In this document: in pieces, positions 1 through 9,037 of the stretch | Layout of the letters: each line of letters begins with the position of its first letter | Position numbering within the stretch: position 1 is the stretch's first letter | Assembly: GCF_014192095.1 (NCBI RefSeq) | Contig: NZ_JACHXN010000020.1 | Span: 1 to 64,000, forward strand | Origin: Phyllobacterium trifolii | GTDB lineage: Bacteria > Pseudomonadota > Alphaproteobacteria > Rhizobiales > Rhizobiaceae | Length of the DNA: 64,000 nucleotides | Reading direction: 5' to 3' | Notes under the pieces: model-generated | The model's database searches: none | The model's input: only the letters and a program-made list of their open reading frames with translations | Told to the model about the DNA's origin: nothing | Position numbers and translations under genes: made by a program

Positions 1-201
1 CTCGCTCAGGGACCGAGTTGGATGTTCGCCGACGAAATCGCGGCCGGCAGGCTCCTCCCAGTGCTGACCGACTATAAGCCACGGCTCTTTCCCCTGCATG
101 CCATCAATTCGGGGACCCGCCGCATGACCGGCGCCATCAAGGTCTTCGTCGAGTTTGTGGCTGACCTGATGAAGAGTGAGCCACATCTTCGTATTAGGTG
201 A
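1..201 (+). CDS. LysR-family regulator, C-terminal end (cut by window edge)
   Basis: The frame is open from base 1 and ends in TGA at 199-201, giving 66 residues. The translation has the pattern typical of the end of a LysR substrate-binding domain (SWMFADEIAAGRLLPVL, then a basic/aromatic stretch and a final amphipathic helix). The DNA-binding part lies outside the window. What it regulates cannot be told; the next element is a decayed IS, so it may belong to the replicon backbone on the left. Confidence 0.65.
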   Translation, partial: LAQGPSWMFADEIAAGRLLPVLTDYKPRLFPLHAINSGTRRMTGAIKVFVEFVADLMKSEPHLRIR

Positions 202-376
202 CGCCAAACCGGGGCGACCCAATTTAACGTCGAAGTGTAATCTCGCCATGCTGAGCGCCGGGGGCAGGTTTCGAACGAGGAATCATAGTGCTCCAGTAAA
301 CCCGTAGTTCTCAGGCTTCATCAACGCTGACGCCTAGGGCACTGTAACCTTAACTTGTGGCCGATATTGCTCAAAC

Positions 377-1150
377 GGCCTTATCAAGTTAAGTCGGTTT
401 GGAGCGACAGGACGCTGTTTCTGTATTCTCAGACTGCGATTGCCGTCGCGGAGCACCACTGCGCGAACGCACAGAGGCGATGATTTCGGATGACGCCGGC
501 GGATCGATTTTGGTGGTTTGGGACGAAGAGATTTCTGAGTGCTGAGAAGATTGAGACGAAGTGCTGAAGACTTCCCGGCGATCGAAAGCCCTGCATTGCT
601 CGCTCGCGTTTTCGTAGCGGCACATGGGAATTCTCCGCCCGGTTGTTCAGCCCTTTATGCGACGATGTTCAACACTTGGCATAATTGTCGACTTGCTGCT
701 CCGTAGGAGCGCAGCTTGTCGGTAATCATGCGCTTCGGCGTCATGCCTTGCTTCTTCAACAGGCGCATCAGTAACCGCCTTGCAGCCTTGGTGTTGCGCC
801 GCGATTGAACGGTTTCGTCGAGAACATACCCATCCTGATCGACGGCGCGCCAAAGCCAGTGTCTCTTTCCACCAATTGAGATCACAACCTCATCGAGGTG
901 CCAGACATCCGCATTTGTTGGCTGCTTGCGGCTCAATCTGTGTGCATAGGTGGGCCCGACTCCTCCCCCATTGGCGGATCGCTTCATATGAGACGACAAT
1001 GCCGCGCTCGAGCATCATTTCCTCGACAAGACGAAGGCTTAACGGGAACGGTAATACAGGCTGCAAATGGCGCTTGTAAGTGACTGGGACCCGGCTCATG
1101 CCAGATCAACTATCCCGCATAAGCTGACACCAAGTTAACTTGATAACGCC
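377..1150. mobile_element. Decayed IS6-type insertion sequence with both ends
   Basis: A 16-bp inverted repeat with one mismatch bounds this 774-bp stretch: GGCCTTATCAAGTTAA at 377-392, and its complement at 1135-1150. Inside is a broken transposase on the minus strand that resembles the intact one at 59582-60265. The 8 bases on either side do not match, so no target duplication remains. The element separates the LysR end from the UbiD cluster. Confidence 0.75.
429..1099 (-). pseudogene. IS6-type transposase pseudogene
   Basis: The protein can be read in three frames: FPLSLRLVEEMMLERGIVVSY (about 1050-980), then a stretch containing WHLDEVVISIGGKRHWLWRA and the second catalytic Asp in MITDKLRSYGAA (about 960-670), then MPLRKRERAMQGFRSP (623 downward). 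At least two frameshifts separate these blocks, so no functional transposase is made. The order and residues match the intact 227-aa copy at 59582-60265. Confidence 0.85.
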
Positions 1151-1227
1151 CCATCGAGACGTGGCAAAGCCATCATGCGCAAAAATAGTGCAGAAAATCG
1201 ATCTGCATAAATTTTATGATAAACCTC

Positions 1228-1264
1228 TTGAACATTCCAGGATCTGCTTGTAGGCTTCTCACGA
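1228..1264 (+). promoter_or_regulatory. Promoter box before ubiD, shared with gntR
   Basis: TTGAAC at 1228-1233 and TAGGCT at 1251-1256 are 17 bp apart, as in a sigma-70 promoter. A box 29/37 identical over its whole length lies before gntR at 6960-6996. The most conserved part is TTGTAGG-NTN-CTCACGA, covering the -10 region and start point. The shared block beyond the promoter hexamers suggests a common operator, plausibly for the GntR protein at 7009-7758. Confidence 0.55.
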
Positions 1265-1382
1265 GATCGGCGCTCGTTTTGCGGGTTAATCGATCGAGTT
1301 GTTTGCCGAAATGAAAATTTCGAGTTGTGCGCGGGCTCCGTGCGCAGACGTTTCACGTGTCTACAAGGTAGGAACCCATAGC

Positions 1383-2993
1383 ATGCAAGATGCAGAATCG
1401 TTTCGCTCTTTCATTGACCGTCTGCGAAACGCAGGAGAACTGGTGGATCTCAGGCAGCCGGTCGATATCCGGCATATCGCGACGCTTGTCGACCAGTCGG
1501 ACAAGGCGCTGATGTTCCACAACGTCATCGGTTACGACATGCCGGTCGTCTCCGGCATAATCCGGTCGCAGAAACGGGCCATCATGTCGATGGAATGTGA
1601 GACCTACCCGGAGATCGAAGCCAAGCTGAAGCGCGGTATCGATAACCCGATACCGCCTGTCATGGTCGCGACCTCGCCGACGCGGGATATCGTCATTGAA
1701 GGCGACGACGTCGACCTCTACAAGCTGCCGATCCCGATGAGTTCGATCTATGACGGCGGGCCGATGATCACGGCCGGCGTCGTCCTGTCGCGCGATCCGG
1801 AATATGGCTTGAATTCAGGCATTTACCGGTTCATCGTGAAGGAAAAGAACCTTACCGGCATCGATATCGTGACGCCGAACAACATGCGCCTTTTCGCCCA
1901 GCGGGCTTACGAAGCCGGCAGACCCTGCCCGATCTCGATTTCGATCGGGACGCATCCATATGAAATCATGGGCTCCGGTTTTCGCGCGCCGCTCGGCGTC
2001 GACGAGATGGCGATCGCTGGCGGCATTCGGGGCAAGGCCGTGGAGCTAGCCCCCTGCAAGACGATCGACGTGCCCTATATCGCCGACGCGGAAATCGTCA
2101 TCGAGGCGGAGATCCTGCCGACGGGATGGGTCTATCCGGAAGGTCGTTTCGGCGAGTTCACGCGGCTGATGGGCGGTCTCCACTGGAACCCGATCGTGCG
2201 GATCAAGGCCGTGTGCATGCGCAAGGATGCGATGTACTACGCCCTCCACATGCCCTGGGAGAACACCTGGCTCGCAGCGCCGACGCGTTACACGCAGATC
2301 CGTCAGGCACTGAAGACCGCAGGCGTTGCCGTGAAGGATATCAACGTCACACTCGGCGGCTGCGCCTTCTGGCATGCCGTCATATCGATCAAGAAACAGG
2401 CGGGCGAGGGCAAGAACGCTTTGCTGGCGGCCCTTTCGGTGCTGGATCTCAAGCATGTCGTGGTCGTCGATGACGATATCGACGTCTTCAATCCGACGGA
2501 CATCGAATGGGCGATCGCGACAAGGGTCCAGGCGGACCGCGACCTAGTGGTCATCAGCGGCGCCCGGGGCAAGCCGCTCGATCCGAGCCTGCCGGTGATG
2601 CCGCCGGGCGTGGTGCCGACCACGGCCAAGCTCGGCATTGATGCGACGATTTCGGAAGGCATTCCGAAGGAGCGTTTCGAGCGCATCGCCTATGCCTATG
2701 CGGAAACGGCGCGTCTGGAGGACTATGTGGACGGCAAGGCCGACACGGTCGGCACCACTGCCGCAGACGCGGATATCGCGACGGTTGCCGAAGAAATCCT
2801 GAAGATGATCCGTGTCGAGCCCCGCTATTACACGGATATCGCCGAGGCCTTTTCGCACTACAATTTCGAGACGGTCGCGCGCGCGCTCGGCCAGCTGCAT
2901 GTCTCGGAAATGCTGTGGCAGGATGCCCGTGGCCGCATGTGCGAGAGACATTCCAAATTCGCCGTCAAGCCCCCCGGGTCTGCCGCGAACTGA
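1383..2993 (+). CDS. ubiD: UbiD-family (prenylated-FMN) decarboxylase
   Basis: This 536-residue protein has the UbiD fold signatures: GIYRFIVK near residue 146, KAVELAPC near 218, and the acidic catalytic strip ADAEIVIEAEILP (235-247) followed by EGRFGEFT. UbiD enzymes reversibly decarboxylate aromatic or unsaturated acids using prenylated FMN, which the UbiX partner at 6351 would supply. I chose the ATG at 1383 because GGTAGGA precedes it by about 11 bases; the frame is open further upstream to 1299. It is the first gene after a promoter-like box and an ABC importer follows, so the substrate is probably imported. The substrate itself cannot be named from sequence. Confidence 0.9.
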   Translation: MQDAESFRSFIDRLRNAGELVDLRQPVDIRHIATLVDQSDKALMFHNVIGYDMPVVSGIIRSQKRAIMSMECETYPEIEAKLKRGIDNPIPPVMVATSPTRDIVIEGDDVDLYKLPIPMSSIYDGGPMITAGVVLSRDPEYGLNSGIYRFIVKEKNLTGIDIVTPNNMRLFAQRAYEAGRPCPISISIGTHPYEIMGSGFRAPLGVDEMAIAGGIRGKAVELAPCKTIDVPYIADAEIVIEAEILPTGWVYPEGRFGEFTRLMGGLHWNPIVRIKAVCMRKDAMYYALHMPWENTWLAAPTRYTQIRQALKTAGVAVKDINVTLGGCAFWHAVISIKKQAGEGKNALLAALSVLDLKHVVVVDDDIDVFNPTDIEWAIATRVQADRDLVVISGARGKPLDPSLPVMPPGVVPTTAKLGIDATISEGIPKERFERIAYAYAETARLEDYVDGKADTVGTTAADADIATVAEEILKMIRVEPRYYTDIAEAFSHYNFETVARALGQLHVSEMLWQDARGRMCERHSKFAVKPPGSAAN

Positions 2994-3147
2994 ACTGCTT
3001 CGAAACGAAGTCATATCGAGCAATCACGCAGGCGGCGAAAACGGGCTGCGAAGAGGATGACCTGTGCCCGAACCTTTCCAGCCAAGGCTCAGGGAGAAGA
3101 CCGATCAACATGCATCACAATCATTCCAAATTTTAAGAGGGAACAGC

Positions 3148-4113
3148 ATGATGTCGACATCGAAAAAATCCATAATCGTCGGTGCCCTGTTGGCTTTGGG
3201 CGGGCTCATGTCCACGGCCCAGGCTCAGGAAACCACCTTGAAGATCGGCGCTGCGCAGGTATCCTCCGGATCCCTGCCTGTCATCGTCGCCGACCAGGAA
3301 GGCCTGTTCAAGGCAGAAGGCCTGGCTTACGAGCGCTTCGATTTCAAGGGCGGCGGGCCGGCCGTGCAGGCGCTTGCTTCGGGCAGCATCGATCTTTGCA
3401 TCTGCGCTGCGGAACATGCGGTTCGCCTGCAGGAGAAGGGCCTCGGCGGCAAGGTGCTGGTATCGCTTCTCGATCGCCACAGCTATGCCATGCTTTCGAA
3501 AGCCGATTCACTGGCCAAGAGCCTGATTGATCTCAAAGGCCAGAAAATCGGCATCACCTCCGCGGGCAGCCTGACCGATACGACGATGCGCTATGCGATC
3601 CGAAAGCTGGGCCTCGACCCCGATACCGATTTCGAGCTGATTGCAGTTGGCCGCGCAGGCGCCCAGCAAGCTGCGATCCAGGCCGGCGTCATCGCGGCGG
3701 GCCTGTTCACCACGCCCGACATCCAGATCACCCTCGGCGAAAGCAAGGATTTCAAGATCGTCGAGGATTTCCGCAATCTAGCCTATCCGACGAACGGCCT
3801 GATCGCAACGGACGCCTGGATCGAGAAAAACCCGGAAACGGCGGCCAAGGTGGTTCGTGCCCTCACGGCCGCACTCAAGAAGATCCAGGAGGACCCGATG
3901 GTTCTTGCCGGCGCGCTCAAGGAAATGTTCCCGGAGGTCAAAAACGACGAGATCATCCAGCAGATCATCAAGGATGTCACCAATGGCGCGATCTCGAAGG
4001 ATGGCGTGATGCCACCTGAAAGCTACGCGGTTCTCGGCGACATGTTGCGCACGGTCGATCCCAATGTGAAGATCACCGCTTATGACGATATCGTCGTGAA
4101 GACCATCCAGTAG
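3148..4113 (+). CDS. NitT/TauT-type ABC transporter substrate-binding protein
   Basis: A 321-residue periplasmic binding protein with a signal peptide of about 25 residues ending in AQA before QETTLKIG. The NMT1/SsuA-like fold is seen in VIVADQEGLFKAEGL and in the helix LASGSIDLCICAAEH. It would bind a small organic anion in the periplasm and deliver it to the permease at 4125 and ATPase at 4919. The start at 3148 has AGAGGGA upstream; the frame extends to 3064 without a better start. Family members bind sulfonates, nitrate, thiamine precursors or aromatic acids. Its place between ubiD and ubiX suggests an aromatic or unsaturated carboxylate. Confidence 0.88.
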   Translation: MMSTSKKSIIVGALLALGGLMSTAQAQETTLKIGAAQVSSGSLPVIVADQEGLFKAEGLAYERFDFKGGGPAVQALASGSIDLCICAAEHAVRLQEKGLGGKVLVSLLDRHSYAMLSKADSLAKSLIDLKGQKIGITSAGSLTDTTMRYAIRKLGLDPDTDFELIAVGRAGAQQAAIQAGVIAAGLFTTPDIQITLGESKDFKIVEDFRNLAYPTNGLIATDAWIEKNPETAAKVVRALTAALKKIQEDPMVLAGALKEMFPEVKNDEIIQQIIKDVTNGAISKDGVMPPESYAVLGDMLRTVDPNVKITAYDDIVVKTIQ

Positions 4114-4124
4114 GACCGCAGACC

Positions 4125-4928
4125 ATGGCCCTTACCAGAACGCCCTCGGACGCCCCCGACACAGTCATTCGCCGCAAGTCCTCATGGTCTTCGTCGGCGG
4201 TCCCCGCGCAGGCAGCCCTTATTTTCGTGCTGCTCCTGCTCTGGGAACTCGCGTCCTACTACCTTTACAACCCGTTCTGGGGCAGCCGCCCCAGCATGAT
4301 CGCAGAGCGTCTCTGGGAGCTTGCCGTGAGCGGTCATCTGTGGATGCACACATCGACGACATTGCAGGAGGCCGGCGCCGGCCTTCTGCTGGCGGCACTT
4401 CTCGGCGTGCCGGCGGGCATAGGCCTTGCCCGTGCACCGCGGCTTGCACGTCTCCTCGATCCGGTGATCATGGGGCTCTACGGCCTGCCGCGCGTCGCTC
4501 TCGCACCGCTTTTCATCCTCTGGTTCGGGATCGGCCTGTTCTCCAAGATCATGATGTCGTTCACGATGGTCCTGTTCATCTTCATTCTCAACGTGATGGA
4601 GGGGATCAGGACGATCGACCAGGACCAGCTCGATCTGATGAAATCCATGCGGGCGGGAAGGCTTTACGTCGTCTGGACCGTGCTGCTTCCGGCCATCGTG
4701 CCATGGATACTCGCCTCGTTCCGGATCGGCGTCGGTCTTGCCCTGATCGGTGCGGTGGTGGGCGAGCTGATCGGCTCCAATCGCGGTCTCGGCTGGTATG
4801 TGGAAAGCTCCGGCGGGCAGCTCGATACGACCGGCGTGTTCAGCGGCCTCGTGGTGCTGATGATCCTGGCGATGGTCGCCAACTATCTGATCGGTTTCAT
4901 CGAAAGGAAGATTATCAAATGGCGCTGA
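4125..4928 (+). CDS. ABC transporter permease (SsuC/TauC type)
   Basis: This 267-residue inner-membrane protein has about six hydrophobic segments and the BPD permease EAA-type loop around DQLDLMKSMRA (residues about 165-176), which contacts the ATPase. The C-terminal part with GELIGSNRGLGWY is typical of NitT/TauT permeases. It starts 12 bases after the binding-protein stop and overlaps the ATPase start by 10 bases, so the three are translationally coupled. Confidence 0.9.
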   Translation: MALTRTPSDAPDTVIRRKSSWSSSAVPAQAALIFVLLLLWELASYYLYNPFWGSRPSMIAERLWELAVSGHLWMHTSTTLQEAGAGLLLAALLGVPAGIGLARAPRLARLLDPVIMGLYGLPRVALAPLFILWFGIGLFSKIMMSFTMVLFIFILNVMEGIRTIDQDQLDLMKSMRAGRLYVVWTVLLPAIVPWILASFRIGVGLALIGAVVGELIGSNRGLGWYVESSGGQLDTTGVFSGLVVLMILAMVANYLIGFIERKIIKWR

Positions 4929-5749
4929 TGACCAGCCAGAGAGAGGCCAAGACGGGTCCTGTAGTCGCACCCGCCTATGCCTCGCCGCCGCGCGCGGAAC
5001 TCAAGGGCTTGCGGATTTCCTTCCCGCTGCCGGACATGTCGATGCTCGAAGTCATTTCCGGGATATCGATGTCTGTTGCCGAAGGTGAGTTCGTCGCCGT
5101 CGTCGGGCCGAGCGGGTCCGGCAAGTCGACGATCCTGCGGGCTCTTTGCGGGCTGCTGAAGCCATCGGGCGGAGAGGTTACGGTCGACGGAAAGCCCGTG
5201 TCGGGGCCACCCCCGGGTGTCGGTTTCATGTTCCAGAAGGATGCGCTGCTGCCCTGGCGCACGGTTGCCGGCAATATTCGCATCGGTGCCGAGCTGGGTA
5301 GCGTGCCCGCCGACCAGCACGAAGCGCGCATAGCCTCGCTGATCAAGCTTCTGCGTCTTGAAGGTTTCGAAAATGCCTGGCCGCGCCAGCTGTCCGGCGG
5401 CATGCGCCAGCGCGTATCGCTGGGACGATTGCTGGCCTATCAGCCCTCGCTGATGCTGATGGACGAGCCGTTCGGCGCGCTCGACTACCAGACCAAGATT
5501 GCCATGGGCAGGGAACTGCTGAGCGTCTGGGAAGCGGAACGCCGCTCGATCATCTTCGTCACCCACGATATCGAGGAGGCGGTGACGCTGGCGGACCGGG
5601 TCGTCGTGTTCAGCGCGCGGCCTGCCCGTATCATCGCTGACTACAAGGTCGATATTCCAAGGCCGCGGCATCTACGCGCCATGCGCAGCGACCCGGTCTT
5701 CACGCAACTGACTGAAGCGATATGGTCCGATCTGGCGATGCCTTCGTGA
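4919..5749 (+). CDS. ABC transporter ATP-binding protein (SsuB/TauB type)
   Basis: A 276-residue ATPase with Walker A GPSGSGKST, Q-loop FMFQKDALLPW, signature LSGGMRQRVSLGR, Walker B LMLMDEPFGALD and H-loop VTHDIEEA. It energises the importer with 3148-4113 and 4125-4928. The frame is open back to 4184 across the permease gene, but that stretch is out-of-frame permease sequence. The ATG at 4919 with AGGA about 9 bases upstream is the sensible start; an ATG at 4928 overlapping the permease stop is the alternative. Confidence 0.92.
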   Translation: MALMTSQREAKTGPVVAPAYASPPRAELKGLRISFPLPDMSMLEVISGISMSVAEGEFVAVVGPSGSGKSTILRALCGLLKPSGGEVTVDGKPVSGPPPGVGFMFQKDALLPWRTVAGNIRIGAELGSVPADQHEARIASLIKLLRLEGFENAWPRQLSGGMRQRVSLGRLLAYQPSLMLMDEPFGALDYQTKIAMGRELLSVWEAERRSIIFVTHDIEEAVTLADRVVVFSARPARIIADYKVDIPRPRHLRAMRSDPVFTQLTEAIWSDLAMPS

Positions 5750-5761
5750 CGGGACGACGGG

Positions 5762-6349
5762 ATGGCGCAGATGATTGCTGAACGGTTGAAATTCTCGAAT
5801 GGCGGCGGCGACCTGCTGTCATTCGCGCTCGGCATCTACGGCGACGAGGCCGTCAGGACATCGTGCCTGCATCTGCAGGACAGCGTCGATGCCGACGTCA
5901 ATGTCATTCTCTGGGGGGCATGGATGTCGAGTGTTCGTCATGTGCACGTTGATGCCGCGCTGGCAGCATCGGCCGCCGCACGGGTCTCCGCCTGCCACCG
6001 CGACATCGTCAGGAACCTGCGGGCGGTGCGCGTGCTGTTGAAACATCAGGCCCATGCGAGCATGGGCGAGCAGGCTGTCCGCCTGCGCGAGACCATAAAG
6101 ACGGTGGAGATCGAGTCGGAGATCATCGAACTCAACGCGCTTGCCGAGTTCAGCCGGGATCTCGCGGGCGTGCCTGGAACGGTTCCTCGTACGGCCGAGG
6201 ACATCGGGCTATCGATCTGGGCAGCGGCCGTCGGTGGTTCGGCTCATCGGGCGGATGGAAACGACCGTCGCGCCGTTGAGGCAATCGCGCTTGCGGGCAT
6301 GACCTGGTCGGCGAAACTGGCAACGCACAACATATCGGGCGACGTGTGA
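5762..6349 (+). CDS. TIGR02444/DUF2390-like protein
   Basis: This 195-residue soluble protein opens with a motif like that of the TIGR02444 family: LLSFALGIYGDEAVRTSCL, followed by SVDADVNVILWGAWM. The family function is unknown. It starts 12 bases after the ATPase stop, and its stop is directly followed by the ubiX start, so it is inside the UbiD operon. An enriched Ala/Arg helical middle (residues 60-110) has no recognised domain. It could be an accessory protein of the transporter or decarboxylase; nothing in the sequence decides this. Confidence 0.6.
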   Translation: MAQMIAERLKFSNGGGDLLSFALGIYGDEAVRTSCLHLQDSVDADVNVILWGAWMSSVRHVHVDAALAASAAARVSACHRDIVRNLRAVRVLLKHQAHASMGEQAVRLRETIKTVEIESEIIELNALAEFSRDLAGVPGTVPRTAEDIGLSIWAAAVGGSAHRADGNDRRAVEAIALAGMTWSAKLATHNISGDV

Positions 6350-6350
6350 C

Positions 6351-6974
6351 ATGAAGCGTTTGATCATTGCGATAACCGGGGCTTCCGGCGCCATTTACGG
6401 GATCAGGGCTCTGGAGCTTCTGAAGCCGAGGGACGACATAGAGGTCCATCTCGTGATTTCGCCATCGGGGGTGCGCACGATCGCGAGCGAAACCGATTAT
6501 TCGATCGATACGGTTCGCGCGCTGGCCGACGAAGTCCATAATGCCAAGGATATCGGCGCGTCGATATCCTCGGGGTCATTCATCACCGCCGGTATGCTGA
6601 TCGCGCCCTGTTCGATCAAGACGCTGAGCGGTATCGCCAATTCCTATGACGAAGGTCTTGTCGTGCGGGCTGCCGACGTATGCCTGAAGGAGCGCCGCCG
6701 GCTGGTGTTGATGCTGCGCGAGACGCCGCTTCACGTAGGACATATCGACCTGCTGGCCAAGGCGACGGCAAGCGGCGCGATCATTATGCCGCCGGTCCCG
6801 GCCTTTTATCACCGGCCGGCGACGGTGCTCGACATCGTCGATCAGAGTGTCGGCCGTGCCCTTGATCTTTTTTACATCTCGATTGGCGAAACCAAGCGCT
6901 GGACGGGGGAAAAACATGGGGCGGATGTCGCAAAAATTGAACTTGCGGGCAAGAAATCATTGAACATCCCATGA
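6351..6974 (+). CDS. ubiX: Flavin prenyltransferase UbiX
   Basis: This 207-residue protein carries the full UbiX set: TGASGAIYG at the N-terminus (FMN binding), SSGSF near residue 72, APCSIKTLSGIA near 85, RETPLHVGHI near 123, and MPPVPAFYHRP near 145. UbiX adds a dimethylallyl group to FMN to make the prenyl-FMN cofactor of UbiD, so it is the maturation partner of 1383-2993. It follows the previous gene by one base. Its last codons overlap the -35 region of the promoter for gntR. Confidence 0.95.
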   Translation: MKRLIIAITGASGAIYGIRALELLKPRDDIEVHLVISPSGVRTIASETDYSIDTVRALADEVHNAKDIGASISSGSFITAGMLIAPCSIKTLSGIANSYDEGLVVRAADVCLKERRRLVLMLRETPLHVGHIDLLAKATASGAIIMPPVPAFYHRPATVLDIVDQSVGRALDLFYISIGETKRWTGEKHGADVAKIELAGKKSLNIP

Positions 6975-6996
6975 AATTGTTGTAGGATGCTCACGA
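6960..6996 (+). promoter_or_regulatory. Promoter box before gntR, copy of the ubiD promoter
   Basis: TTGAAC at 6960-6965 and TAGGAT at 6983-6988 are 17 bp apart. The 37-bp stretch matches 1228-1264 at 29 positions, with the right half TTGTAGGATGCTCACGA best kept. The box overlaps the end of ubiX. It probably lets gntR and later genes be transcribed separately, with the same control as ubiD. Confidence 0.55.
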
Positions 6997-7008
6997 CTGA
7001 AAGGAACA

Positions 7009-7758
7009 ATGATGGGGACCACCAAAAGCGATATGGACAATATATCCATCATGGACGGCACCAAGAAGGGCGATCGCGCCTATGATGTGCTGAGACGGGA
7101 AATCGTTTCCTGCCGCATGATGCCGGGGTCGCTGCTCAGCGAGCCTGAGGTGATGCAGCGTTTCGAAATTGCCAAGGCCAGTTGTCGGGTCGCATTGCAG
7201 CGCCTCATCCATGACGGACTGGTGACCTCGGTGCCCCGACAGGGATATCGTATCGCGCCGATCACCCTGAAGGATGTCGACGATGTCTTTTCGATGCGGC
7301 TGCTGCTCGAGCCATATGCTGTGCGGTGCGCAACGGGCAAAGTCAGCCGCGAGCGTCTCGAAAGACTGGAAGCTGCGTGCCGGGTACGTAGTTCGGCCGA
7401 TATCGGCAACCAGATCGATTTCTTCCTTGAGGCCAATCGCAGCTTCCATATGGCCATCGTCCAGGCGGCCGACAACGAGCGTCTCTACCGGACGCTCGGC
7501 AATCTCCACGACGAGATGTCCAGGCTCGTGGCGCTGGGTTTCGGTGTGCAGGGCATTCGCCCCAATATCGACAACGACCACAATCAGATCATCGATGCGT
7601 TGGTATCGGGCGATGCCGATACCGCCGAGCGAATTGCGCGCCAGCACATCGAGGTGTTTCGCGACATGACGATCCAGAAGGTCGTCAGCACCTTGCGGGA
7701 TGCTCCGAATTTCACGCTTCAGAATCTTGCGCCCTTCGCCATGGAGGAGTCGCGATGA
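7009..7758 (+). CDS. GntR-family regulator, FadR/FCD type
   Basis: A 249-residue regulator with an N-terminal winged helix (residues about 22-85; RAYDVLRREIVSC, then SCRVALQRLIHDGLV and the wing VPRQGYRI) and a C-terminal all-helical FCD ligand domain with the metal-binding pattern around NRSFHMAIV. The start has AAGGAA 3-8 bases upstream. By position it should sense the substrate or a product of the UbiD pathway and bind the shared boxes at 1228 and 6960; this is inference. Confidence 0.88.
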   Translation: MMGTTKSDMDNISIMDGTKKGDRAYDVLRREIVSCRMMPGSLLSEPEVMQRFEIAKASCRVALQRLIHDGLVTSVPRQGYRIAPITLKDVDDVFSMRLLLEPYAVRCATGKVSRERLERLEAACRVRSSADIGNQIDFFLEANRSFHMAIVQAADNERLYRTLGNLHDEMSRLVALGFGVQGIRPNIDNDHNQIIDALVSGDADTAERIARQHIEVFRDMTIQKVVSTLRDAPNFTLQNLAPFAMEESR

Positions 7759-8006
7759 CATCTGCATGAGACATTTCAACTAGTCCGATCCGGACCTGAA
7801 TTCCAAACAGACAGACGGTGATGCTTCGCGATTATAGGATTGCGAACAGGGTGTTGCGGCGCCTTCTGTCTATGACGGAACCGGCTCGACTGGCCGTTAA
7901 CGGTCCACCGGACCTCAGCAAATACAGGCAAGCCTCGCAGCCGAACTCAACCGGCCACGACGAAGCTTTGCGTGAACAAACAACGTGATCATCAAGAGGG
8001 AAGAGC

Positions 8007-9023
8007 ATGACTAAAACAATGAAGGCCTTGATTCTAAACGAACATGGCAGCGTCGATAATCTCCATGTGATCGACGACAAGCCGGTTCCGGAGGCGACGG
8101 AAGGGCATGTCGTCATCCGCGTTCGCGCATCGTCGTTCAACTACCACGACGTGTTCACCGTGCAGGGCATGCCCGGCATCAAGGTGCCGCTTCCGGTCAT
8201 CATCGGCCTCGACATGGCCGGCGAGATTTCGGAACTCGGCGCAGGCGTTTCGGGCTGGAAGGTCGGGGACCGCGTGCTGGTCAATCCGCTCAACAAGGAG
8301 AAGGGGCTGATGGGCGAGATGCTCGACGGCGGCATGGCGGAGTATTGCCTAGTTTCCGCCGAACAGCTGATCGCCATGCCCGACGGCGTGAGCTTCGAGG
8401 ACGCTGCCTCGCTGCCGGTGGCCTATGGCACCGCCCACCGCATGCTGGTGACGCATGACACCGTCAAGGCCGGCGACCGCGTCCTCATTCTCGGCGCCAG
8501 CGGCGGCGTCGGGACTGGCTGCGTGATGCTTGCCAAGCATCTCGGCGCGGAAGTCATCGCCTGCGCCGGCAGCGACGACAAGATGCAGGCGCTGAAGGAC
8601 ATGGGCGCCGATCACGTGGTCAATTATCGCGATACCGACTTTTCGAAATGGGCGATCCAGACCTTCGGCAAGCCGCAGCGCCGGAATTTCGAAGGCGGCG
8701 TCGACGTCGTCATCAATTTCACCGGCGGCGATACTTGGGTGCCGTCGCTGAAGTGCCTGAAACGAGGCGGCCGGCTGCTGGTCTGCGGCGCCACCGCCGG
8801 CTTCGATCCGAAGGAGGATCTTCGCTACATCTGGAGCTTCGAACTGAAGATCCTCGGCTCCAACAGTTTCTACGACGACAATCTGAAGGCGCTCATGGAC
8901 CTTATCCAGAAGGGCGACCTGAAGCCCGCCGTCGACAAGGTATTGCCGCTCACCGAGGCCGCTGCCGGTCTCAAGATGATCCAGGACCGGTCGGTGATCG
9001 GCAAGATCGTCGTCACTCCGTAA
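8007..9023 (+). CDS. MDR-superfamily alcohol dehydrogenase/quinone reductase-like
   Basis: This 338-residue medium-chain dehydrogenase has the GroES-like N-terminal domain (VRASSFNYHDVFTVQG, LDMAGEISELG) and the nucleotide motif LGASGGVGTGCV near residue 165. The catalytic-zinc ligands of classical alcohol dehydrogenases are not evident: the usual Cys after the N-terminal GD motif is replaced. It may therefore act on an enone or enoyl compound with NADPH. A good AGAGGGAAGAG precedes the start. It leads a run of five genes. Confidence 0.85.
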   Translation: MTKTMKALILNEHGSVDNLHVIDDKPVPEATEGHVVIRVRASSFNYHDVFTVQGMPGIKVPLPVIIGLDMAGEISELGAGVSGWKVGDRVLVNPLNKEKGLMGEMLDGGMAEYCLVSAEQLIAMPDGVSFEDAASLPVAYGTAHRMLVTHDTVKAGDRVLILGASGGVGTGCVMLAKHLGAEVIACAGSDDKMQALKDMGADHVVNYRDTDFSKWAIQTFGKPQRRNFEGGVDVVINFTGGDTWVPSLKCLKRGGRLLVCGATAGFDPKEDLRYIWSFELKILGSNSFYDDNLKALMDLIQKGDLKPAVDKVLPLTEAAAGLKMIQDRSVIGKIVVTP

Positions 9024-9037
9024 ACTGAGGATCTGAC

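Noticed and set aside
2046-2456. Minus-strand frames inside ubiD and other high-GC genes of the first cluster
   Set aside because: They are typical antisense shadows of GC-rich coding sequence with no independent evidence.
4184-4918. In-frame extension of the ABC ATPase by about 245 codons
   Set aside because: It overlaps the permease gene in another frame, has no family resemblance and an Arg/Ala/Asp-heavy shadow composition; the ATPase proper begins at 4919.
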